Positions 29,067 to 37,452 of a stretch of 57,863 nt of DNA are shown one piece after another. The notes beneath the pieces are model-generated. The model made no database searches. It was not told the DNA's origin and worked only from the letters and a program-made list of their open reading frames with translations. Source of the stretch: Planctomycetota bacterium. GTDB taxonomy: Bacteria; Planctomycetota; Phycisphaerae; SM23-33. The stretch covers positions 1-57,863 of the forward strand of contig DAOVZK010000009.1 in the NCBI GenBank assembly GCA_030635145.1, read 5' to 3'. How positions within the stretch are numbered: position 1 is the stretch's first letter; each line of letters starts with the position of its first letter. Both the position numbers and the translations under genes were made by a program.

Positions 29067-29129
29067 ATGATGATAAGCATGACGAACAACCCAGCTGTAA
29101 CATCCGCAACGATGGGAGGCGAACTATGA
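29067..29129 (+). CDS. Possible 20-aa leader peptide overlapping the prs start
   Basis: An ORF ATGATGATAAGC... of 20 codons ends in TGA that overlaps the prs start as ATGA. The prs ribosome site GGGAGG is inside it. Its own ribosome site is weak. It may be chance or a translational coupling device. Confidence 0.2.
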   Translation: MMISMTNNPAVTSATMGGEL

Positions 29130-30061
29130 TCCTGTTTTCAGGTCGCAGTAATCCGGAGTTGTCGCAGAAGATCTCAGATTATCTGAGCGTACCGCTCGGT
29201 GACGTTCGCATCACGCAGTTTCCCGACGGGGAAGTGATGGTCAAAATCGAGGAAGACGTTCGCGGGCGAGACGTTTACATCGTTCAGCCGACATGTTCGC
29301 CGGTTAACGATTCGCTGGCCGAGCTGCTGATTTTCATCGACTGTGCCCGCCGCGCCTCGGCAAAAAATATCACCGCCGTCGTTCCGTATTTTGGTTACGC
29401 ACGGCAGGACCGCAAGGACGAGGGCAGAACTCCGATCACGGCGAAGTTGGTGGCGAACCTTATAACGACAGCCGGTGCCGACCGCGTTTTGGTTCTCGAC
29501 CTGCACGCCAATCAGATTCAGGGCTTTTTCGATATTCCCGTGGACAACCTCATGGGCGAGCCGGTTCTCTCTCGCTACTACGCCGAGCAGAACATCGACG
29601 ATCTCGTCCTCGTCAGCCCCGACGTTGGCAACGTCAAGCGTGCTCGCATTTACGCCCAGCATCTTGGCGGCGATTTGGCGATCATCGATAAGCGTCGCGT
29701 TTCCGGCGATGATGTCGATCACGGGCATCTGATTGGTGACGTCAAGGGCAAGACGGTTTTGATGGTTGACGACATGATTACGACAGCTGGTACGGTTTGC
29801 GGAGCCGCCGAGCTTTGCAAGCAGCAGGGCGCCAAGAAAGTTCTTATCAGTGCCACTCACGGAATACTCGTTGGTGACGCGATTGAGCGTTTGAAAAAGG
29901 CTCCGGTCGACGAAGTCGTAGTCACCGACACAGTGCCGATTCCGCAGGAAAAAATCGATGCGATCGGCAAATTGAAAATTCTTACAGTTTCCGCCCTGAT
30001 GGGCGAAGCGATAAATCGGATACATAATAACGAATCGGTAAGCAGTTTGTTTCTTAGGTGA
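29126..30061 (+). CDS. prs: Ribose-phosphate pyrophosphokinase
   Basis: Makes PRPP from ribose 5-phosphate and ATP for nucleotide, His and Trp synthesis. 311 aa, the usual class I length. Motifs: FPDGEVMVKI, the ATP-binding YFGYARQDRKDEGR flexible region, DLHANQIQGFFDIPVDNL, and the PRPP-binding loop VLMVDDMITTAGT. GGGAGG lies 6 nt before the ATG. It opens a gene order (prs-ctc-pth) that is widely conserved. Confidence 0.98.
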   Translation: MILFSGRSNPELSQKISDYLSVPLGDVRITQFPDGEVMVKIEEDVRGRDVYIVQPTCSPVNDSLAELLIFIDCARRASAKNITAVVPYFGYARQDRKDEGRTPITAKLVANLITTAGADRVLVLDLHANQIQGFFDIPVDNLMGEPVLSRYYAEQNIDDLVLVSPDVGNVKRARIYAQHLGGDLAIIDKRRVSGDDVDHGHLIGDVKGKTVLMVDDMITTAGTVCGAAELCKQQGAKKVLISATHGILVGDAIERLKKAPVDEVVVTDTVPIPQEKIDAIGKLKILTVSALMGEAINRIHNNESVSSLFLR

Positions 30062-30156
30062 GTCGGCTCACGGGAAACTTTGCAGGTCTTTTGCACGATA
30101 AACATTTTGCGTTAACTTGCCCTTAGGGGCCAATGGTTAAACAGGAGCACTTCGCG

Positions 30157-30786
30157 ATGGCGACAATGAAGGCAGCGAAACGAACAGAAGTAGGTACCAA
30201 CAAGGTAAAGCAGCTGAGAAAAGCTGGGAATATTCCGGGCATTATTTACGGCCACGGAATTGACCCTCAGGCTGTGACGATTTCCGAGCACGAAGTCGAA
30301 CTGGCCATGCAGCACGGCGATCGTCTGCTCGAGCTTGACGTCGATGGCGAAATCGAAAACGTGTTGATCAAGGCCCTGCAGTACGACACTTTCGGTCAGA
30401 TTATTTTGCACGTTGACTTTAATCGTGTAGATCTTGACGAACGCGTCGAAGTCACAGCCACCATCACTTTGACCGGTACACCGCAGGGTGTCAAGGACGG
30501 TGGAGTGTTGCAGCAGTCAGTGTCAAGTATTCACATCGAATGCCCCGTGCAGAACATTCCCGAAGAAATCAAGATTATGGTCACGGAAATGAAGATGGAC
30601 GACCGCATGAATCTTGGCGACATCGAGCTGCCCGAAGGCATTACGCTGCTTGACGACGCCGAAGCCTTGCTTTGCAACGTTCACGAGTTGGCAGAGGAAG
30701 AAGAAGCAACAACCGAGGAAGGCGAAGACGCCGACGCCCCAGAAGTTATCGGTGAGCGAAACGTCGAATCGGACACTGAAGAGTAA
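30157..30786 (+). CDS. rplY: 50S ribosomal protein L25/general stress protein Ctc
   Basis: 5S rRNA-binding ribosomal protein of the long Ctc (TL5-like) form: N-terminal L25 domain (RKAGNIPGIIYG) plus C-terminal beta domain. The ATG at 30157 (209 aa) follows AGGAG by 9 nt; an upstream ATG at 30133 lies before that site. The last about 30 residues are strongly acidic (ELAEEEEATTEEGEDAD). It follows prs and ends 3 bp before pth. Confidence 0.95.
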   Translation: MATMKAAKRTEVGTNKVKQLRKAGNIPGIIYGHGIDPQAVTISEHEVELAMQHGDRLLELDVDGEIENVLIKALQYDTFGQIILHVDFNRVDLDERVEVTATITLTGTPQGVKDGGVLQQSVSSIHIECPVQNIPEEIKIMVTEMKMDDRMNLGDIELPEGITLLDDAEALLCNVHELAEEEEATTEEGEDADAPEVIGERNVESDTEE

Positions 30787-30789
30787 GGC

Positions 30790-31446
30790 GTGGAAACCAA
30801 CGGCGACAGCACTTCGCGGAAGTTTATTGTCGGCTTGGGGAATCCCGGCCGAAAATACGCTGAAACTCGACACAACGTCGGGTTTAAGGTTTTGCAGGTG
30901 CTTCAGAGTCGTTGGGTTTTAGGCGACGGCCGAAAGGCCTTTGATGGGTTGACATGGGAAACCCGAATAGGACGATCCGCTGAGGGATTGATCCCGGGTG
31001 ACCAGACGTCGGTGATATTGCTGGCGCCAATGACATATATGAATGATAGCGGCCGATCGGTTCGAGCGATGTTGGACTTCTATAAGTTTTTTTGCGAAGA
31101 ACCGCAAGCCGATAACCTGCTGGTGGTGATGGACGATTTGGCGTTGCCGTTGGGTCAGCTGCGATTTCGCAAAAGCGGATCGGACGGCGGACATAACGGG
31201 CTGGCCGACATCCTGCAACGTTGTAGCACGCGGGATATTACGCGGTTGCGAATCGGCATCGGAGCGGCCCCGGGCGTGATGGATCCGAAAGATTACGTCC
31301 TCGGAAAATTTCGCCCCGACGAGCAGGAAGATATCGGAGCCGCCATACAGATCGCCGCCGACGCCGTCGAAGAATATCTTCGCGTCGGAATTATGAAGGT
31401 GATGGAAAAGTATAACCGGAAACCAGACAATGGCGAATCCCCATAG
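30790..31446 (+). CDS. pth: Peptidyl-tRNA hydrolase
   Basis: Releases peptides from peptidyl-tRNA dropped by ribosomes. 218 aa from a GTG at 30790. Active-site features are all visible: VGLGNPG (Asn), TRHNVGF (catalytic His), PMTYMNDSG (Asn) and VVMDDLALPLG (Asp), then SDGGHNGL. The N-terminus before FIVGLGN is about 11 residues longer than usual. It ends before a 130-bp repeat element. Confidence 0.96.
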   Translation: METNGDSTSRKFIVGLGNPGRKYAETRHNVGFKVLQVLQSRWVLGDGRKAFDGLTWETRIGRSAEGLIPGDQTSVILLAPMTYMNDSGRSVRAMLDFYKFFCEEPQADNLLVVMDDLALPLGQLRFRKSGSDGGHNGLADILQRCSTRDITRLRIGIGAAPGVMDPKDYVLGKFRPDEQEDIGAAIQIAADAVEEYLRVGIMKVMEKYNRKPDNGESP

Positions 31447-31470
31447 CGGGATGAAAGTTAGAAACTTAAA

Positions 31471-31600
31471 ATGCCTCGTTGAAAATATGACTTTAGTTTG
31501 TCATTGCGAGGAGCATAGCGACGCGGCAATCTAAACGGCCGAAAACGAGATTGCTTCGCTTCGCTCGCAATGACACAAAACCATGTTTTCAACAAAGCAT
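31471..31600. repeat. MITE-like 130-bp inverted-repeat element
   Basis: Ends are imperfect inverted repeats of about 40 bp: ATGCCTCGTTGAAAATATG at the left and, reverse-complemented, ATGCTTTGTTGAAAACATG at the right, both continuing into GTCATTGCGAG. The centre carries the widespread motif GCGACGCGGCAATCT. Related copies lie at 46050 and 47499. Confidence 0.7.
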
Positions 31601-31639
31601 ATTGGATGTTAAATTTTTTTAAACAAGAAACGAGAGTTC

Positions 31640-31692
31640 TCTGATCAGCTTTTTGGTAGGAGAACCAAAAAATCAGATACCGGCCAGGCCGG
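31640..31692 (+). promoter_or_regulatory. Structured leader of rpsF
   Basis: A hairpin TCTGAT-cagc-TTTTTGGT / ACCAAAAA-ATCAGA (31640-31677) with a 6-nt loop is followed by CCGG-N5-CCGG (31680-31692) and then the ribosome site TAGGAAAG. S6 with S18 represses its own operon through an mRNA hairpin in many bacteria, so an autoregulatory site is plausible; I cannot align it with the known S6:S18 motif by eye. Confidence 0.4.
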
Positions 31693-31707
31693 GTAGGAAA
31701 GATTGCA

Positions 31708-32316
31708 ATGGAAGAAAAAAAGCACTGTTACGAAGGCATGTTCCTTATGGATGCAGGTAAAGGATCGTTCGAGGTTACCGTAGAACCGCTGCAGAAACTT
31801 TTGGCTCGCTCTGAGGCTGAAATCCTTATGATAAAGCCTTGGGATGAACTCAAGCTCGCATACGAGGTCAAAGACCGCAAGCGTGGTTTGTACGTTTTGG
31901 CGTACCTGAAAATGGACCCCGCCAAGGTTGTGGAACTCGAACACGAATGCCAGCTCAGCGAAGACGTTCTCCGCATATTGATGATCCGCAAGGACAGCAT
32001 CACCGACGAAGAACTCGGCGCCGAGACACCATCCGAGCTTGCCACGGTTCAAGCTGCTGCAGCTGCCGCAGCCGCCGAAGTTGCCGCCGCCGAGGCTGCC
32101 GCTGAAGCTGATGCAAAAGCTGCCACCGCAGCCGCCGAAGCTGCCGCAGCCGCTGAAGCAATCCCCGAAGCCGACGCACCCGCCGAAGAAGTTGCCGAAG
32201 CTCTCGAAGACGCCGCCGCTGTTGCACACGCACCAGCCGAAGAACCCGTCGCCGTCGAAGAACCCGTCGCCGTGGAAGAAGCACCGGCAGCTGAAGAAAA
32301 ACCCGCCGACGAGTAG
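31708..32316 (+). CDS. rpsF: 30S ribosomal protein S6 with long Ala/Glu-rich tail
   Basis: Binds S18 on the platform of the 30S subunit. The first about 108 residues are a normal S6 (YEGMFLMDAG, WDELKLAYEVKDRKRGLYVLAYLKMD). Residues 112-202 are a low-complexity extension: runs of Ala, then acidic Ala-Pro-Glu repeats (AEEPVAVEEPVAVEEAP). Ordinary S6 is about 95-135 aa. It heads the rpsF-ssb-rpsR-rplI set, the classical bacterial order. Confidence 0.95.
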   Translation: MEEKKHCYEGMFLMDAGKGSFEVTVEPLQKLLARSEAEILMIKPWDELKLAYEVKDRKRGLYVLAYLKMDPAKVVELEHECQLSEDVLRILMIRKDSITDEELGAETPSELATVQAAAAAAAAEVAAAEAAAEADAKAATAAAEAAAAAEAIPEADAPAEEVAEALEDAAAVAHAPAEEPVAVEEPVAVEEAPAAEEKPADE

Positions 32317-32358
32317 GCCGGGCGGTATTATTGGGCACAAAAAGTGGAGTCAACACGA

Positions 32359-32384
32359 TTCGTCTGCAAGACGTTGATTGGAAA
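32359..32384 (+). promoter_or_regulatory. Leader hairpin shared by ssb and rpsR
   Basis: TTCGTC-N3-AAGACGTT-N-ATT here and at 33040-33065, each 55-60 nt before the start codon of ssb or rpsR. Each folds as CGTC-N5-GACG. The common position and sequence suggest a shared leader signal or a processing site. Confidence 0.35.
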
Positions 32385-32413
32385 GTTAAAGAACTTCGAG
32401 TAAGGAGCCAACC

Positions 32414-32953
32414 ATGGCAAGCTACAACAAAGTAATTCTGATGGGCAACTTGACCCGCGACCCGCAGCTGTCTTATCTGCCATCGCAGACAGCGGTTGTT
32501 GAGGTCGGTCTTGCTGTCAATCACAAGTACAAAGGCAACGACGGGCAGATGGTCGAGAAGGTCTGTTTCATCGACTGCCGTGCTTATGGCCGACAGGCTG
32601 AGACGATCAATCAGTATCTTCGCAAGGGCCGGTCGCTGCTTATCGAAGGCCGACTGGAATTCGACCAGTGGGAAGCACAAGACGGAGCAAAACGCAGCAA
32701 GCACCGCGTGTTCATCGAGCGATTTACATTTGTTGACAGCGGCCAGGGTGGTGGCGGCCAGCAGCAGCAAGGCGGTGGTGGATACGCTCCTCCGCAACAG
32801 CAGCAACCGCAGCAGCCGCAGCAGCAACCGCAACAGCAACAACGTCCCCCGCAGGGACAGGCCCCGCAGAATAATGACGCACCGCAGAATAATGATGCAC
32901 CCCCTCCGAGCAGTTACGACGGCGGGCCGGTAGGTGAAGATATTCCGTTCTAG
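32414..32953 (+). CDS. ssb: Single-stranded DNA-binding protein
   Basis: 179 aa. The OB-fold occupies residues 1 to about 108 (NKVILMGNLTRDPQL, FIDCRAYGRQAETI, KGRSLLIEGRLEFDQWE). A Gly/Gln/Pro-rich linker with a tandem PQNNDA duplication leads to the conserved acidic tip EDIPF, which recruits replication and repair proteins. AAGGAG lies 6 nt upstream of the ATG. Located between S6 and S18, as is common. Confidence 0.97.
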   Translation: MASYNKVILMGNLTRDPQLSYLPSQTAVVEVGLAVNHKYKGNDGQMVEKVCFIDCRAYGRQAETINQYLRKGRSLLIEGRLEFDQWEAQDGAKRSKHRVFIERFTFVDSGQGGGGQQQQGGGGYAPPQQQQPQQPQQQPQQQQRPPQGQAPQNNDAPQNNDAPPPSSYDGGPVGEDIPF

Positions 32954-33099
32954 CGGCGGTTTAATTTGAAATTGAAAACGAAATTTTAATGGTATAGGAT
33001 TTTTATTTATTGCTCCGTGTTAAAGCAGGGGCGATAAAGTTCGTCCATAAGACGTTAATTAAAAAGGTATCAACTACTAATTAAGAAGGATAAGAAGTT

Positions 33100-33360
33100 A
33101 TGGCCAGATTCATGAAAGGCAAATCGAATTCCAGGCGTCGCAAGAAACCTCGCGTTGTGGAACAGGCAAAATGCCGTTACTGCCGCGAAAAAATCGAAGC
33201 AGTAGACTACAAGGATATTCCCGGGCTCCTGAAGCTGACGACCTCGCAAGGTAAAGTCTTCAGCCGCAAGCGGAGTGGTAATTGTGCAAAGCATCAACGT
33301 TCGGCGATTAAGGCAATCAAGCGGGCCAGGTTCATGGCGATGCTGCCCTACATCGGCTAG
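33100..33360 (+). CDS. rpsR: 30S ribosomal protein S18, zinc-binding form
   Basis: 86 aa; forms a heterodimer with S6. It keeps potential zinc ligands C25-x2-C28 and C62-x2-H65, so it is the C+ type of S18, whereas many bacteria have the Zn-free form. The core CRYCREKIEAVDYKD and RSGNCAKHQR are clear. Upstream it shares a leader hairpin with ssb. Confidence 0.96.
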   Translation: MARFMKGKSNSRRRKKPRVVEQAKCRYCREKIEAVDYKDIPGLLKLTTSQGKVFSRKRSGNCAKHQRSAIKAIKRARFMAMLPYIG

Positions 33361-33425
33361 TTCGCTTTGAGAGGTTTTGAAAAGTAAATTTCGCCTATCG
33401 CGCGAACTTAACTGATTTCTTTTAC

Positions 33426-33452
33426 AACCGGGTAAGTCCGGTTTAGGAAAGG
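33426..33452 (+). promoter_or_regulatory. CCGG hairpin beside the rplI ribosome binding site
   Basis: AACCGG-GTAAGT-CCGGTT (33426-33443) directly followed by TAGGAAAGG. The rpsF leader has the same layout, CCGG-N5-CCGG then TAGGAAAG. Such a hairpin could control access of ribosomes. Confidence 0.4.
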
Positions 33453-33460
33453 CTTGAAGC

Positions 33461-34021
33461 ATGAAAGTGCTACTACGAAAAAACGTATACAAACTTGGTA
33501 AAATTGGCGACGTCGTCGAAGTCAAAAACGGTTACGCCCGTAACTTTCTGATTCCGCAGGGAGTCGCCTATCAACCAACCGAAGCAAACATCAAAACTGT
33601 CGAAAACGAAAAGGCAAAGTACCTCGAGCAACTCGCGAAGGAACGTGCAGAGCTCCAGGTCCGTGCCGACGCCGTCAACGGCAAGGAAGTTACCATCGAA
33701 GCCCGTGCCAATGTCGAAGGACACCTTTACGGTTCCGTTGGCCCGGCGCAGATCGCAGCTGCACTTTGCGAAATCGGTGCGAACGTCAATGCCGACGAAG
33801 TCATCATGGCTCAGGCGATTCGGCAGCTCGATAAATACGATGTCGAAATCCGCTTCGACGAAGAAGTCAAAGCGACCGTCAACGTCTGGGTCGTCCCGAC
33901 GAAGGATTCGCTTTTCGAGGAAGCAACCGAAGAACCGGCTCCTGTGGCTGAACCCAAACCGGCGAAGAAAACTGACGATTATGACTTCGGTGGCGGGGTT
34001 GACGCCCTGGAAACCGAATAA
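33461..34021 (+). CDS. rplI: 50S ribosomal protein L9
   Basis: 186 aa. The N-terminal domain is canonical (MKVLLRKNVYKLGKIGDVVEVKNGYARNFLIP) and is joined by the long helix to the C-terminal rRNA-binding domain. About 35 extra acidic/Pro residues end the protein (EEATEEPAPVAEPKPAKK). Standard L9 is about 150 aa. Last gene of the S6 operon; a terminator follows. Confidence 0.96.
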   Translation: MKVLLRKNVYKLGKIGDVVEVKNGYARNFLIPQGVAYQPTEANIKTVENEKAKYLEQLAKERAELQVRADAVNGKEVTIEARANVEGHLYGSVGPAQIAAALCEIGANVNADEVIMAQAIRQLDKYDVEIRFDEEVKATVNVWVVPTKDSLFEEATEEPAPVAEPKPAKKTDDYDFGGGVDALETE

Positions 34022-34055
34022 TTCGACGGTTTTTACGATCAGTTCGATAAAATTC

Positions 34056-34097
34056 AAGCATGCGTTGACGGTGCGCCCGTTTTCGCATGCTTTTTTT
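34056..34097 (+). terminator. Rho-independent terminator after rplI
   Basis: AAGCATGCG (34056-34064) and CGCATGCTT (34083-34091) form a perfect 9-bp stem, with a small ACGG/CCGT stem inside, followed by a run of T to 34097. Confidence 0.85.
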
Positions 34098-34100
34098 ATA

Positions 34101-34320
34101 GCCATCCATGCAAAAATTTGGACAGGATAACAGGATAGAATTTAGGCCTAAAAGATCCTGTTGATCAGGATTAATTTACATAGGAATTTGTATTCGCTGT
34201 GATGGTGTTTGCTGTTAATAGTTTTTGTGTTCTTTTTAATAATTCGTAGTTAATCCTGTAATCCTGTCAAAAAAGAGATTTTTTAATAAAAATTGGATTT
34301 ACGAGATAAAAAGTGCGAAC
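34101..34320 (+). repeat. 220-bp interspersed repeat, copy 1
   Basis: Nearly the same sequence as 50584-50803 read on the other strand. Both hold GACAGGATAACAGGATAGAA, GATCAGGATTAATTTACATA, AATAATTCGTAGTTAATCC and GGATTTACGAGATAAAAAG in the same order. Left and right parts carry inverted GACAGGAT ends. No coding capacity. It fills the gap between the S6-operon terminator and dnaB. Confidence 0.75.
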
Positions 34321-34414
34321 GGGTACCTTTTTTTATTTCGAGATGACAGCTCCCGGGAAGTCGGGTATACTCGGCGGGCATGGGGTTTGGTTTCGCATGG
34401 TATAGAGGATAGTG

Positions 34415-35851
34415 ATGGAGCAGCAGTTTGAAGGCAATTCGAATTTTCAGCAGCGCAGCGACGCACCGCGCCGTGGCGGAGAGATCGCCGACGTAGCTGC
34501 CAACCGCATCGTCCCGCAATCCATCGATGCCGAGGTCTGCGTGCTGGGCTCGATGATCCTTGACCCGACGGCGATGGATATTGTGGTGCAGATGCTCAAG
34601 GGCGAGTATTTTCACCGCCCGGCCCACGAAACGATCTACGATACGCTTGTCGAGATGCGCGAGCAGGCGCAAAAAAACACCGGCCTGCCAAAACCAATCG
34701 ACCTCGTACTACTTCGCGAAGAACTCGACCGCCGCAAACTTCTCGACGCCGTCGGTGGTGTGGAATATCTCGTCGCACTGGCCGAGGGCGTACCCAGCGC
34801 CGCCAATGTCGAATACTATTCCGGCATCGTTCGCGACAAGGCGTTGCTTCGCGGGCTGATCAAAGTTTCGCGCGAGATTATCAACGAGGCCTACGACTCG
34901 ACCGACCAGGCCGAGGAGGTCATCGACCGGGCCGAGCAGCAAATTTTTGAAGTCGCCAAACAGCAGGTCCAAGGCGACGCCGTGCCGATCAAAGATATCA
35001 TGGAGAGCACGTTCGAGATGCTCGTCGCCCAGGAAGGCAAGCTCATCACGGGTTTGTCGACGGGTTATAATCAGCTTGACGAGATGACGGCTGGTTTCCA
35101 AAACGGCGAAATGTGCATCCTGGCGGCTCGCCCGTCGATGGGTAAAACGGCACTGCTGTTGAACATTGCCGAATTCATGGCCGTCACCGACAAACGCCCG
35201 ATCGCGTTTTTCTCGCTTGAAATGGGCCGCGAACAACTCACCCAACGTCTGCTGGCCTCACATGCCGGGTTCAACCTGCGAAACATGCGTCGCGGAATGA
35301 TTCCGCCTGAGGATTGGACGAACCTTCAGATCTCGGCCGACAAGTTGGGGCAGTCGATGTTCCTTATCGACGACTCGCCCGAGCTGACGTCGCTCCAGTT
35401 GCGTGCCAAGGCGCGGCGACTCAAGGCGCAGTACGATATCCAATGCGTGCTGATCGACTACTTGCAGCTGATGTCGTATCACGGGAAGGCGAACTCGCGG
35501 CAGGAGCAAATTACGGAAATGTCGCGCGGAATTAAGGCGTTGGCTCGCGAGCTGGCGTTGCCGGTTATTTGTGCCGCCCAGCTGAACCGCGGCCCGGCCG
35601 ACCGCCCGACGCACACACCGCGAATGAGCGACCTGCGAGAATCCGGCTCCATCGAACAGGACGCCGACGTCGTCATGCTGCTGCACAACGAAGACTACTA
35701 CCACCGCGGGGAAGAGGGATACGTTCCCGAAAACCGCACGCAGCTGATCCTCGCCAAACAGCGTAACGGCCCGACCGGAACGGTCTGCCTCCAGTTCCAA
35801 CCCGAATACACCCGCTTCGTCGCCGCCGCCCCAGAATATATGCAGCAATAG
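34415..35851 (+). CDS. dnaB: Replicative DNA helicase DnaB
   Basis: Hexameric helicase that unwinds DNA at the fork and loads primase. 478 aa from ATG 34415, chosen because GAGG is 6 nt upstream (a GTG at 34412 is the alternative). The N-terminal collar (PQSIDAEVCVLGSMILDP) is followed by the RecA-type domain: Walker A ARPSMGKTALL, SLEMGREQL, Walker B CVLIDYLQLM, AAQLNRG and the arginine-finger region DLRESGSIEQDADVV. Full length, no intein. Confidence 0.98.
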   Translation: MEQQFEGNSNFQQRSDAPRRGGEIADVAANRIVPQSIDAEVCVLGSMILDPTAMDIVVQMLKGEYFHRPAHETIYDTLVEMREQAQKNTGLPKPIDLVLLREELDRRKLLDAVGGVEYLVALAEGVPSAANVEYYSGIVRDKALLRGLIKVSREIINEAYDSTDQAEEVIDRAEQQIFEVAKQQVQGDAVPIKDIMESTFEMLVAQEGKLITGLSTGYNQLDEMTAGFQNGEMCILAARPSMGKTALLLNIAEFMAVTDKRPIAFFSLEMGREQLTQRLLASHAGFNLRNMRRGMIPPEDWTNLQISADKLGQSMFLIDDSPELTSLQLRAKARRLKAQYDIQCVLIDYLQLMSYHGKANSRQEQITEMSRGIKALARELALPVICAAQLNRGPADRPTHTPRMSDLRESGSIEQDADVVMLLHNEDYYHRGEEGYVPENRTQLILAKQRNGPTGTVCLQFQPEYTRFVAAAPEYMQQ

Positions 35852-35890
35852 GCACTAGGGATTAGGCACTAGGCAATAGGCAATAGGTGG
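35852..35890 (+). repeat. Heptad TAGGCAA/TAGGCAC tandem repeat
   Basis: Directly after the dnaB stop the sequence repeats TAGGCAC, TAGG(GAT), TAGGCAC, TAGGCAA, TAGGCAA in about 7-bp steps. Shorter versions occur at 27632-27655 and on the minus strand at 49269. Confidence 0.5.
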
Positions 35891-35976
35891 GGAGAAGGCA
35901 GCAGGGAATCATCGTAGGGCTATTACTGGCCCGACTTTCACGTGTCCGCAGAGTTTGAAATAAATAGAATGGGAAT

Positions 35977-37449
35977 ATGGGTATTCAGGAGAAAAAGCAC
36001 GATCTTTGGATAGCGAGATATAAGACTATTCGCGGAGATTTATCTCTTTGGAGTCTGATAATCTCGAATCTTGTAGTGATATTCTGGGCAGTTATCGAAG
36101 GCTGGTCTTTGCCTACTATTATGTGTGTCTACTGGATTCAAAGCGTTAGCATTGGCATCTTTTGGTTCATGCAAATATTGAAATTAAAGGATTTCTCTAC
36201 CAAGGACTTAGAGAAAACAGGCGCAGTTAAAAATGCAACAGAACCTAGTACAGGCGTGAAAGTTCGTACAGCTCTATTTTTTTTGTTCCATTACAACCTT
36301 TTTCATGTCGTATATGCAGGTTTCCTACTTGCCGCGTTAAATGCCAAAATCACGCTATCAATTCTGACTTTTGGGGGTGTTTTCTTTCTCAATCAATTGT
36401 TCTCATTTTTATACAACAGAAACGAGTTTCGTGAGAAAAAACCAAACCTCGGTAAGGTTTTTAATATTCCATATTTTCGAATTATCCCAATGCATTTGAC
36501 TATATTCGTAGGTCTTATTTTAAGGGACAGCGTTGGGGTCTCTATAGATGGGGAATTTATACTTTTGTTATTCCTGTTGCTGAAGGCAATGGCAGACATA
36601 GGGATGTATATACACTGTAAAAAAGGTTTAGGCGATATGCCCAGCAAGGAACTGGACGATGCTGGTCCTTTTACCCAATTATTGGCAGGAAAAACACAGG
36701 CCAAAAAGAAGGCCATGAAAACTCGTGGGTATATTAAACGAGCCTATATAAAGAAACATGAATATCAAGTTGTCAACACAAAGGATTTTCCTAACGCAGA
36801 TTTGCGATACTATGACAGTATAACAAAAAAATTACAAGCAAATGGATTTACGACACTTGGCGATATCGAGGATGTGACTTTGAGTCAAGCCGACCCACAA
36901 TTGCGAGTATTCATTCGGGGTTTGGTTGATGAAACGAGAGCAATTACAGCTGGTGTTCTTAATTTTAACCCGAAATGGTACTTAAAACTTTGTTGCGTAT
37001 TATTAAACAAGCCCTTATCAGTTGAGGCAATTGGCTTGGAAACAGAATTCTCCAATGGCTGCTTTCTTTGTACAAATATAAGCAATACTAAAGATCCTAT
37101 GACTAAGCCTTCAGAGATCATAGTTAAGTATTTGCCGGCAAAAACTTCAATAACTGATTTGCTAAAGATTCACAAGAAAAGAATCCAAGAGTACCTCACA
37201 CACAATCCTGAAGCTGCAACCATTCCTATACGTTCAATAAAAGATGCTTTTGAGTCTCAAAATAGACACAATGAAATAATAGCTGCTTACCGCAATTCCA
37301 TCCCCGGGATGTTGTTGCAAGAAGAGATGGATGAAATCATGGTAGAGCCTGAGCTTCAAGAGAAAGGGGAAGATATTGTTCATGAAATGCAAAAACTTCA
37401 AGATTCAGAAGATGAAGACCCGTCGATGAATGAAAGATTAGTGAAATAG
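35977..37449 (+). CDS. Membrane protein with DUF6498-like N-terminus, unknown C-terminal domain
   Basis: 490 aa. The N-terminal about 210 residues carry five to six hydrophobic segments and look like DUF6498 (LWSLIISNLVVIFWAVIEGW, YWIQSVSIGIFWF, FLFHYNLFHVVYAGF). The rest is soluble and unrecognised; it ends in a strongly acidic tail. Codon use is AT-rich compared with dnaB and the secretion genes, which suggests recent acquisition (inference). No strong ribosome site. It ends 3 bp before a truncated ABC-F start, so it probably arrived separately. Function unknown. Confidence 0.6.
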   Translation: MGIQEKKHDLWIARYKTIRGDLSLWSLIISNLVVIFWAVIEGWSLPTIMCVYWIQSVSIGIFWFMQILKLKDFSTKDLEKTGAVKNATEPSTGVKVRTALFFLFHYNLFHVVYAGFLLAALNAKITLSILTFGGVFFLNQLFSFLYNRNEFREKKPNLGKVFNIPYFRIIPMHLTIFVGLILRDSVGVSIDGEFILLLFLLLKAMADIGMYIHCKKGLGDMPSKELDDAGPFTQLLAGKTQAKKKAMKTRGYIKRAYIKKHEYQVVNTKDFPNADLRYYDSITKKLQANGFTTLGDIEDVTLSQADPQLRVFIRGLVDETRAITAGVLNFNPKWYLKLCCVLLNKPLSVEAIGLETEFSNGCFLCTNISNTKDPMTKPSEIIVKYLPAKTSITDLLKIHKKRIQEYLTHNPEAATIPIRSIKDAFESQNRHNEIIAAYRNSIPGMLLQEEMDEIMVEPELQEKGEDIVHEMQKLQDSEDEDPSMNERLVK

Positions 37450-37452
37450 CAG

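Noticed and set aside
32000-32842. 280-aa minus-strand frame rich in Leu/Arg opposite rpsF and ssb
   Set aside because: Produced by the low-complexity Ala/Glu and Gln codons of rpsF and ssb read backwards.
32100-32900. Possible tandem repeat or CRISPR-like array
   Set aside because: Periodicity comes from coding low-complexity regions of S6 and SSB; there are no conserved repeats with unique spacers anywhere in the window.
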